Origin: Desulfonatronovibrio sp.
GTDB lineage: Bacteria > Desulfobacterota > Desulfovibrionia > Desulfovibrionales > Desulfonatronovibrionaceae
NCBI GenBank assembly: GCA_003558575.1
Contig: PWPY01000181.1
Coordinates: 1 to 8,701, forward strand
Reading direction: 5' to 3'
DNA: 8,701 nucleotides
Of the stretch, positions 1 through 6,842 are shown one piece after another. The notes beneath the pieces are model-generated. The model did no database searches and had not been told where the DNA came from. It saw only the letters and a program-made list of their open reading frames with translations. Position numbers and translations under genes: made by a program. The first letter of the stretch is position 1, and each line of letters opens with the position of its first letter.

Positions 1-1089
1 GCCCCCTGACTGCACAGACTTGGCAGCACTGTCTAATAAATCCGCCTGAGTTTTAGTCAGTCTCTTCACATCAGTTAGTGATCTTTTCCATTTGATGTCA
101 GGTCTTCTGCTGAGCACTCCCAGCCCTGAACACGGAGCATCAATAAGGATGGTCGCGGAATGTCTTTTTAGAGGAGGATATGTTCCTGATGCCGCAAAGA
201 TTAAAGGTTCATACCCGTATTTTCTGCTTATGGAAGACAGATTGCTTAAACGTCTGAGACTGACATCGCTGGAATAAACATTCAGACCTTGATCAAGCAT
301 CAAAAGGCTTTTTCCGCCGCTTCCTGCACACATATCCCAGACAGGAACCGACCATTGATTCATTCCAAGTTCTCTCATGGCCATCTGTCCGGCGAAACTC
401 TGTCTGAAAACCCTGCCCTGCTGAATCAGGGACTCAATTTCAGGACAACCATCCCTTAAAAGCAGACTGTTGCCTTCTTTTTGGAGCACAAATTTATCTT
501 GATCCCATAAATCAAAAAAACTTCCTTTAACCCTGACCCCGAGTGGTGGTTTCTCTAAGGTCTGCCTTAAATAGGCAAGGCAAAACTCGGCTCCGTAATC
601 CCTGCTCAAAACCTTAACAACCCACAAGGGACAGGAATAAAACCTTGACCAGAAAACAACATCACTGGGATTATCTTTTTTAAAAGTATCAATCGAATTT
701 ATATCTTTGTGGACCATTTTGCGCAACAAAGCATTGACTAAGGAAGTCATATTCCTGCCGGACAACTTTCGACAAAGATCAACAGCACTGGATACTGTGG
801 CATAATCTGGTACGCGGTCTAAGAAAAAAAGCTCGTAACCGGCCAGTCCCAGGAGCACCCTTAATTTCATGGGCAACTTTCCGGGTCTGTCCAGATGTAA
901 ATCAATAAGAAAATCCAAGCGTCCTTTATCCCTGAGGTAGCCATAAACCACTTCTGTAACAAAGCCCCGATCTCTGGGATCAGAAATTTGTTCAAGTTCC
1001 TTGGACAAAGCTTCCTGAAGATCTTTTTTATTAACAAGACATTCAAAAACTACTTTATTGGCAGACAACCTGGGATTATTATGGGGCAT
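1..1089 (-). CDS. rsmB: 16S rRNA (cytosine-5)-methyltransferase RsmB (Sun/Fmu family), 3' end cut by window
   Basis: This enzyme transfers a methyl group from S-adenosylmethionine to C5 of a cytosine in 16S rRNA (C967 in E. coli) during small-subunit assembly. I translated 363 codons with no stop, ending exactly at base 1. Residues about 8-135 form the NusB-like RNA-binding domain (for example TSLVNALLRK at 115-124). The methyltransferase domain follows: SAM-binding motif I is DMCAGSGGKS (252-261), and motif IV is DAPCSGLGVL (317-326) followed by PDIKW. C320 matches the motif IV cysteine (C325 in E. coli). The main catalytic cysteine (C375 in E. coli) and roughly 65-70 residues lie outside the window. 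Motif I departs from the usual CAAPGGKT, having GS in place of AP. The start is fixed because an in-frame TAG lies two codons upstream of this ATG. No clear Shine-Dalgarno is seen. It is last in the visible part of the hisS-to-rsmB run, 71 nt after the DUF116 gene. Confidence 0.93.
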   Translation of the reverse strand, partial: MPHNNPRLSANKVVFECLVNKKDLQEALSKELEQISDPRDRGFVTEVVYGYLRDKGRLDFLIDLHLDRPGKLPMKLRVLLGLAGYELFFLDRVPDYATVSSAVDLCRKLSGRNMTSLVNALLRKMVHKDINSIDTFKKDNPSDVVFWSRFYSCPLWVVKVLSRDYGAEFCLAYLRQTLEKPPLGVRVKGSFFDLWDQDKFVLQKEGNSLLLRDGCPEIESLIQQGRVFRQSFAGQMAMRELGMNQWSVPVWDMCAGSGGKSLLMLDQGLNVYSSDVSLRRLSNLSSISRKYGYEPLIFAASGTYPPLKRHSATILIDAPCSGLGVLSRRPDIKWKRSLTDVKRLTKTQADLLDSAAKSVQSGG

Positions 1090-1094
1090 GTTCT

Positions 1095-1112
1095 ATAAGG
1101 AGTTTTTCAACA
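1095..1112 (-). repeat. Single copy of the TGTTGAAAAA repeat core upstream of rsmB
   Basis: Read on the minus strand, these 18 bases (TGTTGAAAAACTCCTTAT) match 17 of 18 bases of the plus-strand repeat starting at 6818. They lie between the DUF116 stop and the rsmB start, ending 5 nt before the ATG and covering the place where a ribosome binding site would sit. This may be a remnant of the repeat element seen whole at 6818-6964. A short A-rich match by chance cannot be ruled out. Confidence 0.5.
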
Positions 1113-1160
1113 TTAAGAAAACCGGATTGGCTCCAGGGCTAAAATGCAGTGAACAGATAT

Positions 1161-1961
1161 CTAATTTTTTTGTACAAAAAGCTCTAAGGCGCGGCGCACA
1201 TGATCCAGGGCTACCTGGGTGTCAAGACATGGACCCATGGGACGATCGTTAAGCACCCCATAAACCGGAATAGGATAGGTATCCTGAATACCACTGGACA
1301 AATCCCTCTCACAGGCAACAGCCAGGATAATCTTCGGCCTGAGATTGACAACAATCCTTCTGGCAATTGTTCCACCAGTGGCAATAGCCAAGTGTACGCC
1401 AAACTCCTCACTGAGTTCCAGAAGACCTGAAATGGCGCACTCTCCGCATCTTTTGCAATTATTTACATTATAAGTAAGCCGCCTGCTGCAGATACTTTTC
1501 TGCAGGCAGTGGGGCATAAGCATCAGTACCTTGTCAGGAGAATACTTCCGGTTTTCAGAAAGAACCAGTTCATTATTAACCTTGATAAATGATGATCGAA
1601 TCTTTTGCTTGGGGATTCCAAACATTCGACCTATTATGGTCATTAAAGGCAAAAAAAGCCTGATACTTAAACCGCGAATTTTGCCTGAAAAAAGCACCTG
1701 CCGCTTGAGCAGGATATTCATAACTAAGGATAGAGATGCCCAGGCAACAAACAAAATACCAGAAACAATTATCCCACCGAGAACCCAGGGGGCGGCAGGG
1801 TGAATATTTTGAAGGCCAACAAACGGGACCAGCCACAACAACAATAAAATCAGGCATACTAATATGGAAGTGGTTGTGATAAGGCCAATAAAAAGCCTTT
1901 TTCTGGCTACAAAGGAAGACTCAATTTCCTTTTCAAGAAATATTTCTTTTTTTTCAGACAT
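1161..1961 (-). CDS. DUF116 family membrane protein with conserved cysteine cluster
   Basis: This 266-residue protein has a charged N-terminus, then two strongly hydrophobic segments at about 24-50 and 57-86 that should anchor it in the inner membrane. A further hydrophobic stretch at about 98-115 may be amphipathic. The C-terminal half carries the DUF116 signature: LMLMPHCLQKSIC (146-158), NNCKRCGEC (167-175), ATGGT (194-198), VACERDLSSGI (215-225) and GVLNDRPMGPC (235-245). Cysteines 152, 158, 169, 172, 175, 217 and 245 could bind a metal or an Fe-S cluster; that is inference, since the family has no established function that I know of. It lies between fmt and rsmB, a neighbourhood I recall from related sulfate reducers, which hints at a link to translation or the membrane but proves nothing. 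The ATG is taken because the residues after it are a plausible cytoplasmic tail. Only a weak, very close AGG precedes it. Confidence 0.85.
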   Translation of the reverse strand: MSEKKEIFLEKEIESSFVARKRLFIGLITTTSILVCLILLLLWLVPFVGLQNIHPAAPWVLGGIIVSGILFVAWASLSLVMNILLKRQVLFSGKIRGLSIRLFLPLMTIIGRMFGIPKQKIRSSFIKVNNELVLSENRKYSPDKVLMLMPHCLQKSICSRRLTYNVNNCKRCGECAISGLLELSEEFGVHLAIATGGTIARRIVVNLRPKIILAVACERDLSSGIQDTYPIPVYGVLNDRPMGPCLDTQVALDHVRRALELFVQKN

Positions 1962-1969
1962 CCTAGACC

Positions 1970-2008
1970 ATTATAGCTGATAAAATTTATTTTGTTTCCA
2001 TCTGGAAA
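1970..2008 (-). promoter_or_regulatory. Possible promoter with overlapping palindrome upstream of the DUF116 gene
   Basis: On the minus strand a perfect TATAAT (1975-1970) is preceded, with 17-bp spacing, by GAAACA (1998-1993), which matches only three of six bases of a -35 box. The -35 region overlaps a perfect inverted repeat, TTTCCA-TC-TGGAAA (1995-2008), which could be an operator. A start site at the normal distance from the -10 would fall almost on the ATG, giving a leaderless message. It lies in a 215-bp gap (1962-2176) that otherwise shows only AT-rich, T-run sequence, while hisS to fmt are packed without gaps. A secondary promoter here is reasonable but unproven. Confidence 0.25.
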
Positions 2009-2140
2009 GTCTTTCTTTCTAAGTGCTGAAGGTTACAGTTTTCTTTCTGAGGAAGAATTTTTTCTTTTGGCAAGAAAATCATGATATTACGAGAAAGGTG
2101 ATCTTAATACGTTGGCAAGTAATTATGCAGATTGACACCG

Positions 2141-2165
2141 CCAAAAGGAAAAAAGCCCTTTTCGG
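2141..2165 (-). other. Hairpin just after fmt (imperfect terminator or mRNA 3' structure)
   Basis: Eleven bases past the fmt stop, the minus strand reads CCGAAAAGG, a T-rich loop, then CCTTTTGG, giving an eight-pair stem with one bulged G. No U-tract follows the stem, so it is not a classic intrinsic terminator. It could slow polymerase or protect the 3' end of an hisS-to-fmt message. Confidence 0.3.
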
Positions 2166-2176
2166 ATGAAAACTAC

Positions 2177-3127
2177 TTAACACTTGCTCAGAAATCCACA
2201 CTCAAAACTTCTGGCATCCATTTCTCTGCTGTTCCCTGGCTTAACCCTTGGGATCAAATAAATCTTGTCAGCGCAAGCTATCTGAAGAAGACCATCCGCA
2301 ACTCCCATAACTGTCCCTGCAGCAATATTATCTGGCCTGACAGGGCCTACTTTTCCTGGAAACACTTGAAGCCTGATATTTTTGCCATCAGGCTTGTCCC
2401 AGTCAAAATAAGACCCAGGCCAGGGAAAAAGACCTCTGATCTGATTATGAATGTTCCAGGCAGGTTGATTCCAGTCTATAAAACCATCTTGCTTGGTAAG
2501 CTTGGGAGCATAGGTGACCAGAGACTCGTTCTGTTCCATCAGGGACAAAATTCCTTTTTCATAGCCTTCCAGGGCCTCAACCAGCATTTCCCCACCCATC
2601 CATGCCAAATCATCATGGAGTTTTCCAGCGGTATCGTTAATATCAATGCCCATAGCCCGCTGAAGAAGGACTGGGCCGGAATCAAGACCTTTGGTCATGC
2701 GCATGATACTTACTCCTGTGACCACCTCACCATTCATAATGGCCCTTTGAATGGGAGCTGCTCCCCTGTACTTGGGCAATAGAGAAGCATGCACATTAAG
2801 GGGAAAAGATCTTGCTGTATCCAATACCCTTTGAGGAAGGATAAGGCCGTAAGCAGCCACAAGCAGAAAATCCGGCTTAAGGTCTATTAACTGGTTAAAG
2901 TCAGAATCATTCCTGAAATTTTCAGGCTGGAATACCTTGATATCATTTTCTAAGGCCAGTTCTTTTACAGGTGAGCATTTTATCTTACGTCCTCTGCCGC
3001 AAGGTCTGTCAGGCTGAGTATAAACTGCAACTACATCCCCTCCAGGCCACTTAAGTACACGACTTAATATGGTTTGGGCAAAATCCGGTGTGCCCATGAA
3101 AACTAATCGTTTTTGTTCTTGAGCCAT
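2177..3127 (-). CDS. fmt: Methionyl-tRNA formyltransferase
   Basis: This cytoplasmic enzyme transfers a formyl group from 10-formyltetrahydrofolate to Met-tRNAfMet, making the initiator tRNA. Its 316 residues match the usual length. The N-terminal formyltransferase fold begins with LVFMGTPDFA (8-17), followed by PDRPCGRGRK (39-48). The active site shows the expected triad: N111 and H113 in NVHASLLPKYRGAAP (111-125), and D149 in GLDSGP (147-152). The C-terminal tRNA-binding domain (about 205-310) includes YAPKLTKQDGFIDW (206-219) and IRGLFPWPGSY (230-240). The chosen ATG gives the normal short lead before the first strand; the next Met (residue 11) would remove that strand. The gene begins inside the end of def, overlapping it by 25 nt in another frame, and has no good Shine-Dalgarno, so translation probably depends on coupling to def. 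Def later removes the formyl group that Fmt adds, and the pair is commonly adjacent in bacteria. Confidence 0.97.
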   Translation of the reverse strand: MAQEQKRLVFMGTPDFAQTILSRVLKWPGGDVVAVYTQPDRPCGRGRKIKCSPVKELALENDIKVFQPENFRNDSDFNQLIDLKPDFLLVAAYGLILPQRVLDTARSFPLNVHASLLPKYRGAAPIQRAIMNGEVVTGVSIMRMTKGLDSGPVLLQRAMGIDINDTAGKLHDDLAWMGGEMLVEALEGYEKGILSLMEQNESLVTYAPKLTKQDGFIDWNQPAWNIHNQIRGLFPWPGSYFDWDKPDGKNIRLQVFPGKVGPVRPDNIAAGTVMGVADGLLQIACADKIYLIPRVKPGNSREMDARSFECGFLSKC

Positions 3128-3612
3128 TTTGTTAACTTTTTGTCATAAAATTTGCGTTTAAGTCTACTGATGCGATCAATAAAAAGAATACCATCAAGAT
3201 GATCTATTTCATGTTGCAGGCAAATGGCCAGAAGGTCATCTGCCTCGAATTCAACAGGTTTCCCTTCCAGATCAGTGGCTTTAACCCGAACTTTATCAGC
3301 CCTTTTGACGTATGTCTTGTATCCAACAACACTGAGACAGCCCTCTTCGCTCTCAGCCTCTCCCTCCTTCTCAACAATTTCGGGATTGACCAGGACCATT
3401 AGCTCTTCTCTCTTTTCAGGCCCGCTGATATCAATGGTAACAAGTCGTAGTCCTTCACCAACCTGGGGCGCTGCCAAACCGATGCCTCTGTTTTCATACA
3501 TGATATGAGCCATATCATCAGCAAGCTCTTTAATATAATCATCTATACTTTGAACAGGCCTTGCATTTTCGCAAAGCACATCATTGGGGTAAGTTACAAG
3601 TTGTCTAACCAT
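3103..3612 (-). CDS. def: Peptide deformylase
   Basis: Peptide deformylase is a metalloenzyme that removes the N-formyl group from nascent proteins as they leave the ribosome. All three family motifs are present in its 169 residues: motif 1 GIGLAAPQVG (43-52), motif 2 EEGCLS (89-94), and motif 3 QHEIDHLDG (133-141). C92, H134 and H138 are the metal ligands and E135 is the catalytic acid. The lysine-rich tail (152-167) is charged and may be flexible. Length and motif spacing are those of typical bacterial (type I-like) enzymes. The ATG lies 2 nt after the aspS stop and has a good AGAGGG ribosome binding site that is itself inside the last aspS codons. The 3' end overlaps fmt by 25 nt, so aspS, def and fmt are very likely made from one message. 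Confidence 0.98.
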   Translation of the reverse strand: MVRQLVTYPNDVLCENARPVQSIDDYIKELADDMAHIMYENRGIGLAAPQVGEGLRLVTIDISGPEKREELMVLVNPEIVEKEGEAESEEGCLSVVGYKTYVKRADKVRVKATDLEGKPVEFEADDLLAICLQHEIDHLDGILFIDRISRLKRKFYDKKLTKWLKNKND

Positions 3613-3614
3613 CT

Positions 3615-5420
3615 TTATCCCTCTTTGGGCTTTTCCCTGTGCTTTAGTCCCAGCTCTCTAAGCTGCTTAAGGGAAACTTCAGAAGGTGCTTCCGTCATTA
3701 CACACGAAGCTTTCTGGGTTTTGGGGAAAGCTATTACATCCCTGATGGATGATGATTTGGTCATAAGCATGATAAGTCTGTCCAATCCAAAGGCAAGACC
3801 TCCATGAGGGGGAGCGCCATATTCTAAGGCCTGCAAAAGGAATCCAAATTTGCTTTTGGCTTCATTTTCATCAATACCCAGGACTGAAAACATCTTTTCC
3901 TGATCATCACTGTTGTGGATACGAATTGATCCGCCACCTACCTCATTTCCATTGAGGACAAGATCATATGCCCTGGCCAGGGCCTGGCCGGGACTGGTTT
4001 GCATAAGTTCAAAATGCCCATCTTTTGGAGAGGTAAAAGGATGATGTCTGGCCACCCACCGTTTTTCTTCTTCATCCCATTCAAAAAGAGGAAAATCAGT
4101 AACCCATAAAGGAGCAAATACATCCTGGGGAATTAGATCAAATCTTTCACCAAGTTTTACCCTGAGATAGCCCAGAGCAGTATTGACCATGTCAGCAGCA
4201 CCTGCCTGAAAGAAAACAATATCTCCCACCTGCAGTTCCAGTTCAGCTGTCAGGGCTGTGCGCTCCTCCTGACTCAGGAACTTGGCTATGGGAGACTGCC
4301 ACTCATCTTCCTTGATCTTTATCCAGGCAAGCCCTTTGGCACCATACACCTTAACAAAATCGGTAAAGTCATCGATCTCCTTGCGCGATAAAACGCTTCC
4401 ACCCGGAACTGCCATGGCCTTGACCAGTTCTGCCTCAGCAAAGAGACGAAAATCAGATCCATTTACCAGGTGGGTGACATCCTTCAACTTCAGATCAAAA
4501 CGAATATCAGGTTTATCAAGACCATAATCTGCAATGGCCTGGGCATAACTGATTCTGGTAAAAGGAGTTTCCAACTCCTGGCCTGAAACATTTTTAAACA
4601 GGTCAGCAATAAGGCCTTCGGCCATGGACATGACACCTTCTTCATCTACAAAGGACATTTCCAGATCCACCTGAGTAAACTCTGGCTGCCTGTCAGCCCG
4701 CAGGTCTTCATCTCGAAAGCATTTAACTACCTGATAGTAGCGGTCAAAACCTGAACACATGAGCAGTTGCTTGAAAAGCTGGGGAGACTGGGGCAATGCA
4801 TAAAACTGCCCCTGATTAGGTCTGCTTGGAACAAGAAAATCTCTGGCCCCTTCTGGAGTGCTTTTTGTAAGGATGGGGGTTTCAATTTCTACAAAATCAT
4901 TTTCATGGAGAAAATTTCTAATGTTCTGAACTGCCTGGCTTCTGAAAACAAGATTATTGGCAATGGCAGGCCTGCGAAGATCAAGATAACGATACTTAAG
5001 CCTGAGGCTTTCTGCCACGTCCACCCTGTCTTCTATTATAAATGGAGGTGTTTTGGAACGATTAAGCAGCCTGAACTCAGTGACTTCAACTTCAATCTCT
5101 CCTGTTTTTAAATTAGGATTAATCATATCCTTTGGCCTGTTCCTGACAACACCTTTAAGAGCCATTACATACTCAGAACGAAGACCATGGGCCTCTTCAA
5201 GGGCTTGAGCGCTGGCATCTGGAGTGAATACCACCTGGGTCAGACCGTGTCTGTCCCTTAAGTCAATAAATATTAGACCGCCATGATCACGTCTGTATTG
5301 TACCCATCCCATAAGGCATACATTCTGACCTTCATTTTCCAGAGTAAGTTCATTACAATGGTGACTTCTTACCCACCAGCCCAGAGGCTTTATCTGCAAC
5401 TCGCTTCTTGATTCCTGCAT
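3615..5420 (-). CDS. aspS: Aspartyl-tRNA synthetase, bacterial type (probably non-discriminating, Asp/Asn)
   Basis: This class II synthetase charges tRNA-Asp with aspartate using ATP. The 601 residues have the bacterial layout. The N-terminal anticodon-binding OB fold (about 15-120) includes GWVQYRRDHGG (38-48). Class II motif 1 lies around FVEIETPILTKSTPEGARDF (176-195), and motif 2 has FRDEDLRADRQPEF (235-248). The bacterial GAD insertion spans about 300-420, and motif 3 is GLAFGLDRLIML (541-552). The residue after the RRD in the OB fold is H46. Non-discriminating AspRS such as that of Pseudomonas aeruginosa has His here, while the discriminating E. coli enzyme has Leu. This enzyme may therefore also load Asp onto tRNA-Asn for conversion by GatCAB; that is inference from one residue. 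The start ATG directly follows the hisS stop with no gap, and AAGGA lies 8 nt upstream. Confidence 0.97.
   Translation of the reverse strand: MQESRSELQIKPLGWWVRSHHCNELTLENEGQNVCLMGWVQYRRDHGGLIFIDLRDRHGLTQVVFTPDASAQALEEAHGLRSEYVMALKGVVRNRPKDMINPNLKTGEIEVEVTEFRLLNRSKTPPFIIEDRVDVAESLRLKYRYLDLRRPAIANNLVFRSQAVQNIRNFLHENDFVEIETPILTKSTPEGARDFLVPSRPNQGQFYALPQSPQLFKQLLMCSGFDRYYQVVKCFRDEDLRADRQPEFTQVDLEMSFVDEEGVMSMAEGLIADLFKNVSGQELETPFTRISYAQAIADYGLDKPDIRFDLKLKDVTHLVNGSDFRLFAEAELVKAMAVPGGSVLSRKEIDDFTDFVKVYGAKGLAWIKIKEDEWQSPIAKFLSQEERTALTAELELQVGDIVFFQAGAADMVNTALGYLRVKLGERFDLIPQDVFAPLWVTDFPLFEWDEEEKRWVARHHPFTSPKDGHFELMQTSPGQALARAYDLVLNGNEVGGGSIRIHNSDDQEKMFSVLGIDENEAKSKFGFLLQALEYGAPPHGGLAFGLDRLIMLMTKSSSIRDVIAFPKTQKASCVMTEAPSEVSLKQLRELGLKHREKPKEG
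3619..3624 (-). promoter_or_regulatory. Ribosome binding site of def inside the aspS tail
   Basis: The minus strand reads AGAGGG, then 6 nt, then the def ATG. The site overlaps the last codons of aspS, so ribosomes finishing aspS pass directly over the def start region. It supports the def start and suggests translational coupling. Confidence 0.7.
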
Positions 5421-6704
5421 TTATCCGTTCCTTAGATAGTTATTGTTTTTTCCTTTCATATTCAAACCCAAAGCCTGTTCAACATCATCCTGGCTCACAC
5501 CTCTTTGGACTCCAGTTGCCATATCTTTGACCTGAACCTCACCTTTGGTCAACTCATCAACGCCCAGGAGCAAACAGGTTTTAACTCTTAGCTTATTTGC
5601 CTGTCTAAGTTGAGCTTTAACACTTCTGACCTGAAAGCCCATTTCACCGGAAAATCCCTTTTCCCTCAAATTTTGAGCCATGAAAAGAGCCTTGTCCATG
5701 GCATCTTCATGAAGAACAGCGAGATAAAAATCTTTTGGTCGTTCCTGAATGCCCTCTAAAATCAGGGCAAGCCTCTCCATACCGCACGCAAAACCAATGC
5801 CCGCGACATCTGACCCCCCAAGAGCTTTGACAAGACCATCATATCTTCCACCGCCAGCAACTGAACTTTGAGCGCCGATGTCGTGGGAAACAACCTCAAA
5901 AGTGGTTCTCTGATAGTAATCAAGTCCACGCACTAAGTTGGGATTCAGCCTGTATTTAAGCCCTGCCTGACTGAGCATGCTGACCACCTTTGCAAAATGA
6001 GACTCGCATTCAGGGCAAAGACTCTTATTGATTCTCGGAGCATCACTAACCATTTCCCTGCACGCTGGAACTTTGCAGTCAAGGACCCTCAGGGGGTTCG
6101 TATCAACTCTTCTCTGGCAGTCTGAGCATAGATTATCCTGATCCAGCTTTTTAAGGTGGGCTTTTAAAGAGGCGTGAAAATCCGGGCGACACTGGGAACA
6201 GCCAAGAGAATTCAATTCAATATCTAATTTTTTAAGGCCCAGAGCTTTAAGATAAGTCTCAAGCATGATAATAACTTCAGCATCACACCAGGGAGAATCC
6301 TCTCCCAATATTTCAGCATTGACCTGATGAAACTGACGCATGCGACCTTTCTGAGGGCGTTCGTACCTGAACATTGGGCCAAAGGTGAACAGTTTGCAGG
6401 AAGTTCCTGATCCTGACATGGGGCTGTCAATATAAGATCTGACCACACCCGCTGTAGCTTCAGGCCTTAAAGTCATACTTCGCCCTTTTCTATCAGGAAA
6501 AGTATACATTTCTTTCTGCACCACATCTGTCTCCTGACCAATGGAGCGGGCAAAAATCTCTGTCTGCTCTAAGACAGGGATCCTGATTTCCTGATAACCA
6601 TATCTGGAAAAAACATCTCTGGCAGTTTCTTCCATGAACACATAAGCTGTACTTTCCGGAGGAAACAAATCAGCAAAACCTTTTATCCGGTTAACTTTAC
6701 TCAT
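5421..6704 (-). CDS. hisS: Histidyl-tRNA synthetase
   Basis: This class II synthetase activates histidine with ATP and transfers it to tRNA-His in the cytoplasm. The 427 residues are the usual bacterial length. Visible signatures in order are TLRPEATAGVVRSY (78-91), motif 2 FRYERPQKGRMRQFHQVNAE (112-131), the histidine-specific LVRGLDYYQRTTFEV (257-271) and AGGGRYDGLV (283-292), and motif 3 GIGFACGMERL (302-312). The C-terminal anticodon-binding domain starts near 325. The insertion domain holds four cysteine pairs: C169/C172, C193/C196, C210/C215 and C230/C233. I recall a similar cysteine pattern in many bacterial HisRS; a zinc site is possible. It heads the minus-strand run. The ATG fits the family N-terminus (RIKGFADLFP) but lacks a strong Shine-Dalgarno, and no convincing promoter is seen in the upstream spacer. 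Confidence 0.98.
   Translation of the reverse strand: MSKVNRIKGFADLFPPESTAYVFMEETARDVFSRYGYQEIRIPVLEQTEIFARSIGQETDVVQKEMYTFPDRKGRSMTLRPEATAGVVRSYIDSPMSGSGTSCKLFTFGPMFRYERPQKGRMRQFHQVNAEILGEDSPWCDAEVIIMLETYLKALGLKKLDIELNSLGCSQCRPDFHASLKAHLKKLDQDNLCSDCQRRVDTNPLRVLDCKVPACREMVSDAPRINKSLCPECESHFAKVVSMLSQAGLKYRLNPNLVRGLDYYQRTTFEVVSHDIGAQSSVAGGGRYDGLVKALGGSDVAGIGFACGMERLALILEGIQERPKDFYLAVLHEDAMDKALFMAQNLREKGFSGEMGFQVRSVKAQLRQANKLRVKTCLLLGVDELTKGEVQVKDMATGVQRGVSQDDVEQALGLNMKGKNNNYLRNG
5429..5433 (-). promoter_or_regulatory. Ribosome binding site of aspS inside the hisS tail
   Basis: AAGGA on the minus strand lies 8 nt before the aspS ATG, inside the last hisS codons. It supports the chosen aspS start and tight coupling of the two synthetase genes. 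Confidence 0.65.
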
Positions 6705-6729
6705 TTTAATACTTTTAGGTTTAACATAT

Positions 6730-6754
6730 TGTTGAAAAAGTCCATATTAAACAG
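6730..6754 (+). repeat. Direct repeat copy 1 (TGTTGAAAAAGTCC core)
   Basis: The sequence TGTTGAAAAAGTCC is followed by ATATTAAACAG. It matches the copy at 6818-6842 in 22 of 25 bases, 88 bp away in the same orientation. A nearby inverted TTCCAAGTG (minus strand, 6781-6773) also occurs directly in the larger palindrome (6855-6863). The stretch 6730-6781 may therefore be a decayed or partial copy of the same element. Confidence 0.6.
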
Positions 6755-6817
6755 ACACAAAAACTCCAAACACACTTGGAAGATTTGGGCCGGGATGTTA
6801 AGTGTTATCTAACAGCG

Positions 6818-6842
6818 TGTTGAAAAAGTCCTTATTAGGCAG
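6818..6842 (+). repeat. Direct repeat copy 2, at the left edge of the palindrome
   Basis: TGTTGAAAAAGTCC is followed by TTATTAGGCAG and runs straight into the left arm of the large palindrome, overlapping it by 4 bases. The first 18 bases recur with one mismatch on the minus strand upstream of rsmB. It may be the outer end of the palindromic element. Confidence 0.6.

Noticed and set aside
92..277. Short plus-strand open frame near the left edge
   Set aside because: It is antisense to the RsmB methyltransferase domain, including motif IV, and has no independent support.
1576..1857. Short open frame on the minus strand inside the DUF116 gene
   Set aside because: It is a shifted frame within a gene whose own frame carries the family signature; the short product is not recognisable.
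2132..2782. Open frame of 216 codons on the plus strand
   Set aside because: It lies antisense to fmt, whose catalytic motifs are complete; the translated product has no recognisable domain and low-complexity character typical of a shadow frame.
6730..6842. Possible CRISPR repeats
   Set aside because: There are only two imperfect copies, with a single 63-bp interval and no array or cas genes; the second runs into a palindrome, which fits a dispersed element better.
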